DNA from: Alphaproteobacteria bacterium 46_93_T64
Lineage (GTDB): Bacteria > Pseudomonadota > Alphaproteobacteria > Sneathiellales > Sneathiellaceae
NCBI GenBank assembly: GCA_002163135.1
Contig: MAAN01000013.1
Coordinates: 62,001-126,000, forward strand
Direction: 5' to 3'
Length of the DNA stretch: 64,000 nucleotides
Every line of letters starts with the position of its first letter. Positions within the stretch are counted from its first letter, which is position 1. The notes beneath the pieces are model-generated. The model was not told the origin of the DNA. It ran no database searches and saw nothing but the letters and a program-made list of their open reading frames with translations. Both the position numbers and the translations under genes were made by a program. Positions 17,789-25,920 of the stretch are shown one piece after another.

Positions 17789-19207
17789 CTACTTAAGATC
17801 TATCGCTTCTTTCAATTGAATGCAAAGTCTATAGGCCTCGTTTTCCGGCACATTCGTAAAGCCGAAAATCAACGCATTTTGCCCCTGCGACATAAGAGAA
17901 TTTGCCGACAAAGCTTGTAGCTGTATCCCTTTTTGGGCGGCTCGCTCCACAAGTTCTACGTCTCGGATAGTTTCGGGGAGCGCTGCTATAATATTCATGC
18001 CACCGCCTTGCAGCGATATATTTAGAAGATCTGGAAACACATTGCGCAACGCCTCTGCCAATGCATTTCTACGCTGCGCATAGATCGTCCTCATTCGTTT
18101 AAGGTGACGTGTAAAATGCCCTTCCGACATGAATTGGGCGGTAACCGCCTGTTGAAGAGTTGCAACACCAGAATTACGTAAATCCATCGCATGCTCTACC
18201 TCATGCAGTATCTTATCCGTTACGACTAAATAACCCAGCCGTAAACTTGGGAATAGCGTCTTGCTGAAACTGCCCGAATAGAGAATATTATTTTGCGTGT
18301 CCAAGCTTTTCAAAGCTGGAAGCAACTTTCCTGAATAATGAAATTCGCCGTCGTAGTCGTCTTCCAAGATCCACGAACCTTGATCATTTGCCCAAGCCAA
18401 CAACTCCATCCGGCGTGATAATGGCATGGTTACACACGTCGGGCTGTGATGAGAGGGTGTCACGATGGCAAGCTTGGCATCAGGAGCCCTACTAATTCCC
18501 ACCTGTACACACAAGCCGCTTGCATCCGTGGGAACCGGCACAACATGTGCGGAAGAGTTTCCGATGAGTTGTTGAGCCCTGTAATAACCCGGATCTTCAA
18601 GCCATACTTTATCACCAGAACGCAAAATCAAATTGCTAATCAGATCAAGTGCGCCTTGATAACCGTCAGTCACGACGACATTGTTGGGCGAGCATTGAAT
18701 ACCTCGTGACAGAGCAAGATATTGTGCAATAGCTTCTCTCAACGGCCAAAAACCTAATGGATCGGGATATGTCATTTCCGCAGCCGAAAATCTACGTGAT
18801 TGGCTGGTCGTTATCCGGGACCATATTTTTCGTGGAAAAAGATCCAGAGCCGGCACCCCCAATTGGAACGGTGACAATGAAGCAGGGCTGAGTTGCTGAT
18901 CATTGGCCTCTGCAATATTTTCTGAAGCACGGGATTTACGAAGTGTTGGCAACGCTGGCAAATGCGTTGATATTTTGCTTCCGCGCTTACCATTACGCAT
19001 TAGGTATCCTTCAGCTGAAAGAAGACTGTATGCTTCTTCCACTGTCCCTCGTGCGACGCCTAATTCGCTTGCAAGGCTTCTCGATGACGGTATTTGATCA
19101 CCGGCTTGCAACGAACCAGAATGAACCGCATCCCGAAATCGCTCATAGATTTGTCTATAGATCGGAACGCCGGTTTGCCGATCGATCTTCAATTTTCTGT
19201 TTTTCAT
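17789..19207 (-). CDS. MocR-type regulator (GntR helix-turn-helix fused to PLP aminotransferase-like domain)
   Basis: A 472-residue transcription factor with a GntR winged helix at residues ~10-80 (IPSSRSLASELGVARGTVEEAY), joined to a fold-type-I aminotransferase-like domain. The PLP lysine is Lys316 in GSFSKTLFP. MocR proteins such as PdxR and GabR sense PLP or an amino-acid/PLP adduct. It diverges from the CMD/GNAT/azoreductase genes across 117 bp that contain a clear inverted repeat, so it probably controls that operon and its own gene. Confidence 0.93.
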   Translation of the reverse strand: MKNRKLKIDRQTGVPIYRQIYERFRDAVHSGSLQAGDQIPSSRSLASELGVARGTVEEAYSLLSAEGYLMRNGKRGSKISTHLPALPTLRKSRASENIAEANDQQLSPASLSPFQLGVPALDLFPRKIWSRITTSQSRRFSAAEMTYPDPLGFWPLREAIAQYLALSRGIQCSPNNVVVTDGYQGALDLISNLILRSGDKVWLEDPGYYRAQQLIGNSSAHVVPVPTDASGLCVQVGISRAPDAKLAIVTPSHHSPTCVTMPLSRRMELLAWANDQGSWILEDDYDGEFHYSGKLLPALKSLDTQNNILYSGSFSKTLFPSLRLGYLVVTDKILHEVEHAMDLRNSGVATLQQAVTAQFMSEGHFTRHLKRMRTIYAQRRNALAEALRNVFPDLLNISLQGGGMNIIAALPETIRDVELVERAAQKGIQLQALSANSLMSQGQNALIFGFTNVPENEAYRLCIQLKEAIDLK

Positions 19208-19227
19208 ACTGGGTTAAAGGTCATATT

Positions 19228-19277
19228 TTATGGTCTAGAAGTTTACTCATCTTATGGGCCTTATCAATAGACCATAA
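19228..19277. promoter_or_regulatory. Probable MocR operator
   Basis: A perfect inverted repeat, TTATGGTCTA (19228-19237) and TAGACCATAA (19268-19277), lies midway between the divergent mocR and CMD genes. A third partial half-site, TTATGG, begins at 19252, 24 bases after the first. The arm start-to-start distance of 40 bases (about four helical turns) suits binding by a dimeric MocR regulator. Confidence 0.65.
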
Positions 19278-19324
19278 TTCTGTATTTTAAAATCCATTAT
19301 GTTTGAAGTTAAAAGGATGAGTAC

Positions 19325-19777
19325 ATGTCAATTGAACGAATAGATTTTGCAAAAGTCGCTCCTGCTGCAATGCAGCCATTTTATTCTGTCGAAAAATACT
19401 TGGGACAATGCCCGTTGGAACCCAACCTTGTTGAATTGGTAAAGCTGCGTGCATCTCAAATCAACGGCTGTGGCTATTGTCTGGACATGCACACAAAAGC
19501 AGCGCGCCAGAATGGAGAGAATGAACAGCGACTGGATGTGTTAAACGGCTGGAGGGAGGTCAACCTGTATTCTTCAAGAGAGCGAGCTGCCCTTGCATGG
19601 ACTGAATCCCTAACTTTACTATCAAATAATAACGTGCCGGACGAAGTGTATGAACCGTTAGAAAAGAATTTTTCTGAAACGGAGATTGTTGATTTGACTG
19701 TTCTAATTGCACAGATAAATTCATGGAATCGGCTAGCAATAGCATTGCGTAAACCACTACCAGTTGATGCCACATGA
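19325..19777 (+). CDS. Carboxymuconolactone decarboxylase-family (AhpD-like) protein
   Basis: A 150-residue all-helical protein with the AhpD-type redox motif NGCGYCLDMH (Cys-x-x-Cys with a following His) at residues ~50-59. Such proteins act as alkylhydroperoxidases or thiol reductants. AAGG lies upstream of the ATG. It overlaps the GNAT gene by four bases and is first in an operon divergent from the MocR gene, a gene combination seen in many bacteria. Confidence 0.88.
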   Translation: MSIERIDFAKVAPAAMQPFYSVEKYLGQCPLEPNLVELVKLRASQINGCGYCLDMHTKAARQNGENEQRLDVLNGWREVNLYSSRERAALAWTESLTLLSNNNVPDEVYEPLEKNFSETEIVDLTVLIAQINSWNRLAIALRKPLPVDAT

Positions 19778-20238
19778 CTACTCATATTAAAAATGCAGAT
19801 GATATTGTAATACGGCCTGTTGAAAAGGAAGATGACATTAGATCTATCTTCAATTTAATGCAGGAATTGCGACCAAATTTAAAAGAAATGGGAGAATATG
19901 TTGATCAAATTTTTCGTCAAATTAAATCCGGTTACAAGCTACTTGTTGCTTACCAGAAAGATCTTCCCATAGGTCTAGCTGGCTATCGATTTTCAGAGAA
20001 CACGATACGTGGCCGCTTTGTCTATGTAGATGATCTTGTCGTAACTTCAGCAGCGCGAGGCTACAAAGTCGGTGAAGTTTTGCTCAAAACCGTATCGGCA
20101 GAAGGGGCCAAGTATGATTGCAGCCATTTAGTTCTCGACACTGGTATCGATAATAAACTCGGGCAACGTTTCTATACAAACTTTGGTATGGAGCCGACCG
20201 GCCTTCACTTTTCTCAAACCATCCCTAACACTGATTAG
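19774..20238 (+). CDS. GNAT-family N-acetyltransferase
   Basis: A 154-residue GNAT protein. The core has the acetyl-CoA-binding strand-loop-helix FVYVDDLVVTSAARGYKVGEVLL (the pyrophosphate loop is the AARGYKVG part) and the late LDTGIDNKLGQRFYTNFGM segment typical of the fold. The acceptor substrate is unknown. It is coupled by ATGA overlap to the CMD gene and followed 13 bp later by the azoreductase gene. Confidence 0.88.
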   Translation: MTTHIKNADDIVIRPVEKEDDIRSIFNLMQELRPNLKEMGEYVDQIFRQIKSGYKLLVAYQKDLPIGLAGYRFSENTIRGRFVYVDDLVVTSAARGYKVGEVLLKTVSAEGAKYDCSHLVLDTGIDNKLGQRFYTNFGMEPTGLHFSQTIPNTD

Positions 20239-20251
20239 AAAGGCGCCGATA

Positions 20252-20857
20252 ATGGAAAAAATTCTATGGCTTATCAGCAGCCCGCGCGGTGACGCTTCCG
20301 TTAGCCAACAAGCTGGAAATAAGGTGATCGAACTCTTAACTCACCGCTATCCAGATGTTCAGGTTGTTGTGCGTGAGTTAGTGAAGAACCCGGTTCCGTT
20401 TATCGATACGGAATTTGCAGAAAAAATGTTCATGACAGCAGAAGATGCGTTAAATGAACCCAGCCTACAAGTGTCAGAAACATTGATTGCAGAGGTGGTG
20501 GACGCCGACGCCATAATTCTGTCAACGCCGATGCATAACTTCACAGTTCCAGCACCACTTAAAGCCTGGATTGATCAAGTGGTTCGTGCAGATCGTACTT
20601 TCAAACGGACGCCCGTGGGTAAGGCGGGATTATTAAAAGATAAGCCGGTATATATACTGGTGGCATCCGGAGGCATCGTCTTGGGAGACGATGCGACGCA
20701 GCCAGATTTTCTAACTCCCTATTTGAAGGCCATTTTCTCAACCATTGGCATCCATGATATCTCCTTCGCCCATTTAGAAAGAGCCGGAGCTGAAAAAGCG
20801 TCCTTTGACACAATTCTCAATAATCTAAGGGCTGAGTTAGAAATTGTCTGGGGATAG
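20252..20857 (+). CDS. azoR: FMN-dependent NADH-azoreductase-like flavoprotein
   Basis: A 201-residue flavodoxin-fold quinone reductase/azoreductase. It has the phosphate loop SSPRGDASVSQQ near the N-terminus, then ADAIILSTPMHNFTVPAPLKAWIDQV, where PMHNF contacts the FMN ring, and VASGGIV. The ATG at 20252 fits the family start and has AAAGG upstream; the longer frame from 20183 overlaps the GNAT gene. It is the last gene of the MocR-controlled operon. The likely cellular role is two-electron reduction of quinones. Confidence 0.88.
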   Translation: MEKILWLISSPRGDASVSQQAGNKVIELLTHRYPDVQVVVRELVKNPVPFIDTEFAEKMFMTAEDALNEPSLQVSETLIAEVVDADAIILSTPMHNFTVPAPLKAWIDQVVRADRTFKRTPVGKAGLLKDKPVYILVASGGIVLGDDATQPDFLTPYLKAIFSTIGIHDISFAHLERAGAEKASFDTILNNLRAELEIVWG

Positions 20858-20897
20858 AGATCTGAATGAACGTCAAAACTACATTCCAATTGCCACA

Positions 20898-21374
20898 TCA
20901 GGACCAAATCATTGCAGAGATATACAGTCCAAGACCAAATGAAAAATGAGCAATAAGACTCCGTAGTCGGGATATATTGGGGTTAGGTGTCCTTGAAGCC
21001 GCCACACCTGCCCCCATGGCCGGCTGCAGTATAAAAAATGGAGCCATCACAGTAAGAAGGCCAACAGTTATTGCAGGCATCAATGTTGGAGAAAATGCCC
21101 ACTCTGGGCCCCAAAAAACCAGAAGTCCGGCGGCGAATATAATGCCAATGACATAATGAGCACCCCACCCAAGCATTTTCTCCCCGTGAATAGGGACTGC
21201 TTTGCCAATGTTATCATGAATAAAATGCCCTCGCGGCAGATGCCCAATCCAGCGCCCGACCATCGCGTAATTAAGGGCTGGCACGCCAAACACTCGTTTC
21301 TGAAACAAGGCCCACAGGTCCATGATGACAGTTGCCCCAGTTCCAATCAAAACCGCGTTTATCTCAAATTCCAT
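20898..21374 (-). CDS. DUF2938 membrane protein
   Basis: A 158-residue protein with four hydrophobic segments, matching what I recognise as DUF2938 (VLIGTGATVIMDLWALFQKR at the start, GHFIHDNIGKAVPIHGE in the middle). Function unknown. The ATG at 21374 is preferred over the GTG at 21386 because GTGGGTG precedes it. It diverges from a MerR-family gene and its promoter overlaps a MerR-type operator, so it is the likely target of that regulator. Confidence 0.8.
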   Translation of the reverse strand: MEFEINAVLIGTGATVIMDLWALFQKRVFGVPALNYAMVGRWIGHLPRGHFIHDNIGKAVPIHGEKMLGWGAHYVIGIIFAAGLLVFWGPEWAFSPTLMPAITVGLLTVMAPFFILQPAMGAGVAASRTPNPNISRLRSLIAHFSFGLGLYISAMIWS

Positions 21375-21440
21375 TAGTTCACCCACTTTTCATATTTCTT
21401 TCTTCAAAACAATTTTACTGAACTGCCAATATTGATAGGT

Positions 21441-21468
21441 TACCTCTTCAAGTTAACTTGAGGTCAAG
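21441..21468 (-). promoter_or_regulatory. MerR-type promoter/operator with 19-bp spacer and SoxR-box-like palindrome
   Basis: On the reverse strand TTGACC (-35) and TAACCT (-10) are separated by 19 bp, the abnormal spacing used by MerR-family activators. The spacer contains the palindrome TCAAGTTAACTTGA (21448-21461). The 18 bases at 21446-21463 differ at one position from the E. coli SoxR box CCTCAAGTTAACTTGAGG as I remember it. It drives the DUF2938 gene and lies only five bases before the merR ATG. Confidence 0.7.
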
Positions 21469-21906
21469 ATGAAAATTCTGGAAAAATACACATTGGATAT
21501 TGGGGATGTCGTGAAACGCTCGGGATTGCCGGCGTCAACACTTCGCTTCTATGAAGAGAAAGGGCTTATTAAGTCTGTTGGGCGAAATGGTTTACGTAGG
21601 ATCTTTGATGCCAATGTACTGGATCAATTGGCAATAATCGCTTTGGGCCGGAGTGCCGGTTTCTCTCTTGATGAGAATGCGGACATGTTTACAGATAGAG
21701 TTCCAAAAATCGATCGAAAGCAGCTATTGGGCAAGGCAGAGCAACTCGATAAAACAATTAAACAGCTCGCGGCTATGCGCGACGGACTCCGACACGCAGC
21801 GGACTGCTCTGCCCCAAGCCATATTGAATGCCCCAAGTTTCAACGCCTACTTCGTGCCGCGAATAATCAACAGATTAAACGGCGGAGTAGGCCCTCAGCT
21901 AAATGA
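21469..21906 (+). CDS. MerR-family transcriptional regulator
   Basis: A 145-residue regulator. The N-terminal winged helix is DVVKRSGLPASTLRFYEEKGLI followed by RNGLRRIFD, and a coiled-coil dimer helix follows at residues ~80-115. The C-terminus contains ADCSAPSHIECPKF with two cysteines and a histidine, which could bind a metal or a reactive compound. It lacks the four-Cys cluster of SoxR. It is divergent from the DUF2938 gene with a MerR-type operator between them, and convergent with ppc. Confidence 0.88.
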   Translation: MKILEKYTLDIGDVVKRSGLPASTLRFYEEKGLIKSVGRNGLRRIFDANVLDQLAIIALGRSAGFSLDENADMFTDRVPKIDRKQLLGKAEQLDKTIKQLAAMRDGLRHAADCSAPSHIECPKFQRLLRAANNQQIKRRSRPSAK

Positions 21907-21916
21907 GGCGGTATCC

Positions 21917-24670
21917 TTATCCACTATTTCTCAAGCCCGCTGCGATCCCGTTAATCGACAATTGTATTCCAGTCAGGATTTTGGCGTCATCTTGCTTTGC
22001 CCTATAACGTTCTAACAATTGAACTTGCAGATGGTTCAATGGATCAATGTACGGGAAGCGATTATGGATAGAGCGATCCAGAAGCGGATTGGTTTCAAGT
22101 AGCTTTGATTGTTCCATGATTGATAACAGGGCTTCTACAGTTGCCTCATGCTCATCTGAAATGCGGCCGAATATTTTTTCCCTCAATTCAACATCTTCCA
22201 CAAGTTCGGCGTAGCGCGATGCGATGACCAGACTACTTTTCGCCAGAACCATATCCATATTGGAAAGCTGTGCTTGAAAGAACGGCCAATTTTTATACAT
22301 ATCCCGGAGGCAATCCAATCCGTCTTCAGGCCTCGCCGCTAGAAACGACTTTATGGCTGAGCCAAATCCATACCAGCCGGGCAACATAAGACGGCACTGC
22401 GACCAACTAAACACCCAGGGAATTGCTCGTAAATCTTCTATGCGGCGCGTTTTTTTTCGCGAGGCAGGTCGGCTTCCGATATTTAGACTTGCGATCTCAC
22501 TGATAACTGTAGATGACCAAAAGTATTCAACAAACCCTTCAGTTCCATATACCAAATCACGATAACCGGCATAGGCGCTTGCCGATAATGTCTCCATAAT
22601 ATCAAGGTATTCCTGAGGGGGTTTTGAAATTTCGTCGGATAACAAAGAGCTTTCTAATGTCGCCGCAGCTAAAATACCAATATTGCGTTTACCAAGCTCC
22701 GGGTTTGTATATTTACTGGATATAATTTCGCCTTGTTCAGTAACGCGAATATGCCCATCAACGGCACCGCTCGGCTGCGCTAATATGGCTTCATAACTTG
22801 GGCCGCCGCCACGTCCAACGGTTCCGCCTCTACCGTGGAAAAGGCGCATTCGAACGCCATGATGCTTAAAAACTTCAATTAACCTAATTTCAGCTTTGTA
22901 GAGCTCCCAACCGGACGTAACAAATCCGCCATCTTTATTACTGTCAGAATACCCGAGCATAACTTCCTGCACTCCACCCAGACTATCGACCAATTTCCGA
23001 TAAGCCGGAATGGACAACAATTTGTCCATAATCTCGGGGCAAATACGTAGATCCTCAATGGTTTCAAACAGGGGCACAATATGCATATTGCTAACGCCTT
23101 CTGCGCTGACAATACCAACTTCTTTTAGCAATACCGCGAGCTCCAGAATATCTGACACACTTTCGGTGTTTGAGATAATTGCTGTCGACAAAGCAACTGA
23201 TCCATAGGTTTTCTGAATGGTAGCCGCTGTTTGCAGGATATCCATTTCGGAACGGGTTTGATCTGAATACTGCCAGCTTGTCCTCAGCAACGGGCGCGCA
23301 TTGACAAGTTCGTTCACGAGTAGGTCAATGCGATTTTCTTCTGAGAGGTTAGCGTAATCGGCTTCAGCTTTGATCGCGGATAACAACTCAGCCACCGACG
23401 CGCCATAAATACTGGAATTTTGCCGTAAATCTACACATGACAAATGAAAGCCAAAACAGTCTACAGTTCGTTGCAGATCTCTCAGGCGGCCATCGGCAAG
23501 GGCACGGGATCCATTCTCTACAAGTGACTTCTCGATGATCTGCAAGTCATGAAGCAGCTCTTCTGGATGCTCATATGCTACCGCGGCACCAATTGGCGCA
23601 CGTAAGGCGTCTTCATCATCTAATTTGCGCAAAGTCGCCGCGACGCGGGCATATATGCCGACAATCACGCGGCGGTAGGGTTCTTCAATTCTATGGTGCG
23701 ATGGATCTTGTGATTTGTCAGATAACGCCATCAGTTCGCTAGACACTTTAACCAATCGAGTGGAAAGTGACAAAGACCCTCCAAGTTCGTGTAATTCGGT
23801 TAGATAATGATTTAGCGCTACGCTGCTTTGGCGTTCGAATACTTCACCCAGAACGTCTGCCGTGACAAAAGGGTTTCCATCTCTATCGCCCCCGATCCAA
23901 CTCCCAATTCTGAAAAATGACGGCAACTTTACAGAAGTTCCATCCCCTATTAAGTCAGATAAGCTATTTTCCAAAGTGCGATAGAATTTCGGCAGTTCTT
24001 TTAGGAATGTATAATCGAAATAAGTTAGCCCGTTTTTAAGTTCATCAATAACGCTCATCTTTGATTGGCGGAGCAAGTTGGTCTGCCACAATGTTAGGAT
24101 GGAACGACGTAATTCGGATTCCATTTCCTCCAGTTCTTGTGGCGTATGTGTACCTTGCTCAAGTTCCAGCAACAAGGTTGCGATACGCATTTCGCGTGTC
24201 ATCGTACTTTTACGCCTGACTTCCGTTGGATGAGCGGTCAGCACTGGGCTGATCTGGCTTTGACCAAAGAAAGTAACAATTTCTTGCGCGCTATAACCTG
24301 CTGCCAATACCTTATTTAGGGCGTATTCCATGCTTGTGGTACGCGATGGGGAATTGGCAACACCGTGAAATCGAATACGGCGAATGTGGTGTTGATCTTC
24401 GGCAATGTTGGCCAGATGAGAGAAATAGCTGAACGCCCTTAAGATTTGAACGGTGAGTTCTGGTGACAGCGAATTGAGAATTTTTTCAAGCTCGGCCCGC
24501 GCCGGCGCATCGTTTTCACGGTGAAATTTTGTCGAGGTCTTTCGAATGGTTTCAACAAATTCGTAGACATCCACCCCTTCCTGCTCACGCACAGTATCTC
24601 CCAACATCCGGCCAAGTAGACGAATATTATCGATAAGTGGTTGGTCTTTTGAAGGTTCTGATGGTTTCAT
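21917..24670 (-). CDS. ppc: Phosphoenolpyruvate carboxylase
   Basis: A full-length 917-residue Ppc, which carboxylates PEP to oxaloacetate to refill the TCA cycle. Signatures: VLTAHPTEVRRKS with the catalytic His near residue 145, VMLGYSDSNKDGG, and FHGRGGTVGRGGGP with the flexible catalytic loop. The C-terminus ends GLRNSG, close to the canonical RNTG allosteric tail. It is a single gene; its stop is ten bases from the convergent merR stop. The anaplerotic role fits a heterotroph growing on amino acids and sugars. Confidence 0.97.
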   Translation of the reverse strand: MKPSEPSKDQPLIDNIRLLGRMLGDTVREQEGVDVYEFVETIRKTSTKFHRENDAPARAELEKILNSLSPELTVQILRAFSYFSHLANIAEDQHHIRRIRFHGVANSPSRTTSMEYALNKVLAAGYSAQEIVTFFGQSQISPVLTAHPTEVRRKSTMTREMRIATLLLELEQGTHTPQELEEMESELRRSILTLWQTNLLRQSKMSVIDELKNGLTYFDYTFLKELPKFYRTLENSLSDLIGDGTSVKLPSFFRIGSWIGGDRDGNPFVTADVLGEVFERQSSVALNHYLTELHELGGSLSLSTRLVKVSSELMALSDKSQDPSHHRIEEPYRRVIVGIYARVAATLRKLDDEDALRAPIGAAVAYEHPEELLHDLQIIEKSLVENGSRALADGRLRDLQRTVDCFGFHLSCVDLRQNSSIYGASVAELLSAIKAEADYANLSEENRIDLLVNELVNARPLLRTSWQYSDQTRSEMDILQTAATIQKTYGSVALSTAIISNTESVSDILELAVLLKEVGIVSAEGVSNMHIVPLFETIEDLRICPEIMDKLLSIPAYRKLVDSLGGVQEVMLGYSDSNKDGGFVTSGWELYKAEIRLIEVFKHHGVRMRLFHGRGGTVGRGGGPSYEAILAQPSGAVDGHIRVTEQGEIISSKYTNPELGKRNIGILAAATLESSLLSDEISKPPQEYLDIMETLSASAYAGYRDLVYGTEGFVEYFWSSTVISEIASLNIGSRPASRKKTRRIEDLRAIPWVFSWSQCRLMLPGWYGFGSAIKSFLAARPEDGLDCLRDMYKNWPFFQAQLSNMDMVLAKSSLVIASRYAELVEDVELREKIFGRISDEHEATVEALLSIMEQSKLLETNPLLDRSIHNRFPYIDPLNHLQVQLLERYRAKQDDAKILTGIQLSINGIAAGLRNSG

Positions 24671-24841
24671 TTGTTCAATCTTACATTAGAGTCATGCCGA
24701 GAAGTGACTGAGATCGGGGAGCTTTAGAAGATACTACGCTGAAACCCCTATGCCATCTACAGCATTTAATCGGCAGCAAATTGCAACTAACACAGATCAA
24801 GAAAACGGACACCCATCCAACACTTTTCCACGTAGAAAATT

Positions 24842-24865
24842 AAGGGCCCGACAGATCGGGCCCTT
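24842..24865 (-). terminator. Rho-independent terminator of the nine-gene sugar/polyol operon
   Basis: A 10-bp perfect stem, AAGGGCCCGA/TCGGGCCCTT, with loop CAGA. Read leftward it is followed by AATTTTC. It lies about 20 bp after the stop of the MDR dehydrogenase gene. Confidence 0.8.
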
Positions 24866-24883
24866 GTCAGGTTCGCCTTACAA

Positions 24884-25897
24884 TCAGTATTCGATTACTA
24901 GCTTTCCAATGGCAGAGCCGGTTTCTATCCGCCGATGGGCTTCTTTCAACACGTCAGCTGAAAACCCTTTCAAAGTATGCTGTAATGTTGTCTTGATAGC
25001 ACCGCTATCCACCAAATCAGCCAAGCGGGTCAAAATTTTGTTTTGTTCAGCCATATCTTCGGTTTGGAACAAGGCTCTCGTAAACATCAGTTCCCAATGC
25101 AATGCGGCAGATTTTCCCTGAAGCTTCGTAATATCGATCAAATCATTGGTCTCAACAATTGTTCCAATTTTGCCTTGTGGCGCGACGAGCTCGCACATGG
25201 CATCCCAATGCTGGGAAGTATCAGCATACTGAGTAATGTAATGTGCTTGTTCGACACCTTTTGCTTTCATGTCAGCGACAAGATCACGATGATCAACAAC
25301 AACATCTGCTCCCATTTCCATACACCACGCTGCAGATTCCGGGCGCGATGCTGTTGCGACAATTTTCAATTTGGTAAGTTTCCGGGCAATTTGAATTGTC
25401 AGAGAGCCAACACCACCAGCGCCGCCAATCACAAGCAAGGTTTTACCTTCTCCGCCGCCTTCTACAATACCAAACCGGTCAAAAAGCATTTCCCAAGCAG
25501 TTAGACCTGTTAGGGGCATAGCAGCTGCTTCTGCATTTGAAAGTGATTTTGGTTTAGGGCCAACAACACGTTCGTCAACTAATTGAAATTCGGCGTTCGA
25601 GCCTGGACGTGTTGGATCGCCCGCATACCAAACTTCATCACCTTCTTTAAACAGTGACACATCACTGCCAGTAGCAATAACAACACCAACCGCGTCATAT
25701 CCTAATACCAATGGTTCTGCATGTGGGGCATCAACCGCAGTCCGAATGCGCCGCTTGGCATCAGCTGGATTCACGGAAACAGCTTTAAGCTCTACCAATA
25801 AATCGTGAGCTGCCGGTTTAGGCATGGGCCCGTCAAATTCATAGAGACTGTTTGCTTCATCAATTGCAAGCGAGTGGGTAAATCCAATGGATTTCAT
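24884..25897 (-). CDS. MDR-family NAD(P)H-dependent alcohol dehydrogenase/quinone reductase
   Basis: A 337-residue medium-chain dehydrogenase/reductase resembling the zinc-type ADH family 1 (TIGR02817-like). The GroES-like domain begins MKSIGFTHSLAIDEANSLYEF and has VLGYDAVGVV and GDEVWYAGDPTRPGSNAEF. The Rossmann motif is VIGGAGGVGSLTIQIA. The usual catalytic zinc cysteine of ADH is not evident, so it may be a quinone or enone reductase. AAGGA precedes the start. It lies only 23 bp after the FGGY kinase and just before a terminator, so it is probably the last gene of the polyol operon. Confidence 0.85.
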   Translation of the reverse strand: MKSIGFTHSLAIDEANSLYEFDGPMPKPAAHDLLVELKAVSVNPADAKRRIRTAVDAPHAEPLVLGYDAVGVVIATGSDVSLFKEGDEVWYAGDPTRPGSNAEFQLVDERVVGPKPKSLSNAEAAAMPLTGLTAWEMLFDRFGIVEGGGEGKTLLVIGGAGGVGSLTIQIARKLTKLKIVATASRPESAAWCMEMGADVVVDHRDLVADMKAKGVEQAHYITQYADTSQHWDAMCELVAPQGKIGTIVETNDLIDITKLQGKSAALHWELMFTRALFQTEDMAEQNKILTRLADLVDSGAIKTTLQHTLKGFSADVLKEAHRRIETGSAIGKLVIEY

Positions 25898-25920
25898 GGT
25901 ATATTCCTTATTACATTTGG

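Noticed and set aside
21469-21906. SoxR itself
   Set aside because: The operator looks like a SoxR box, but the protein lacks the four-cysteine iron-sulfur motif.
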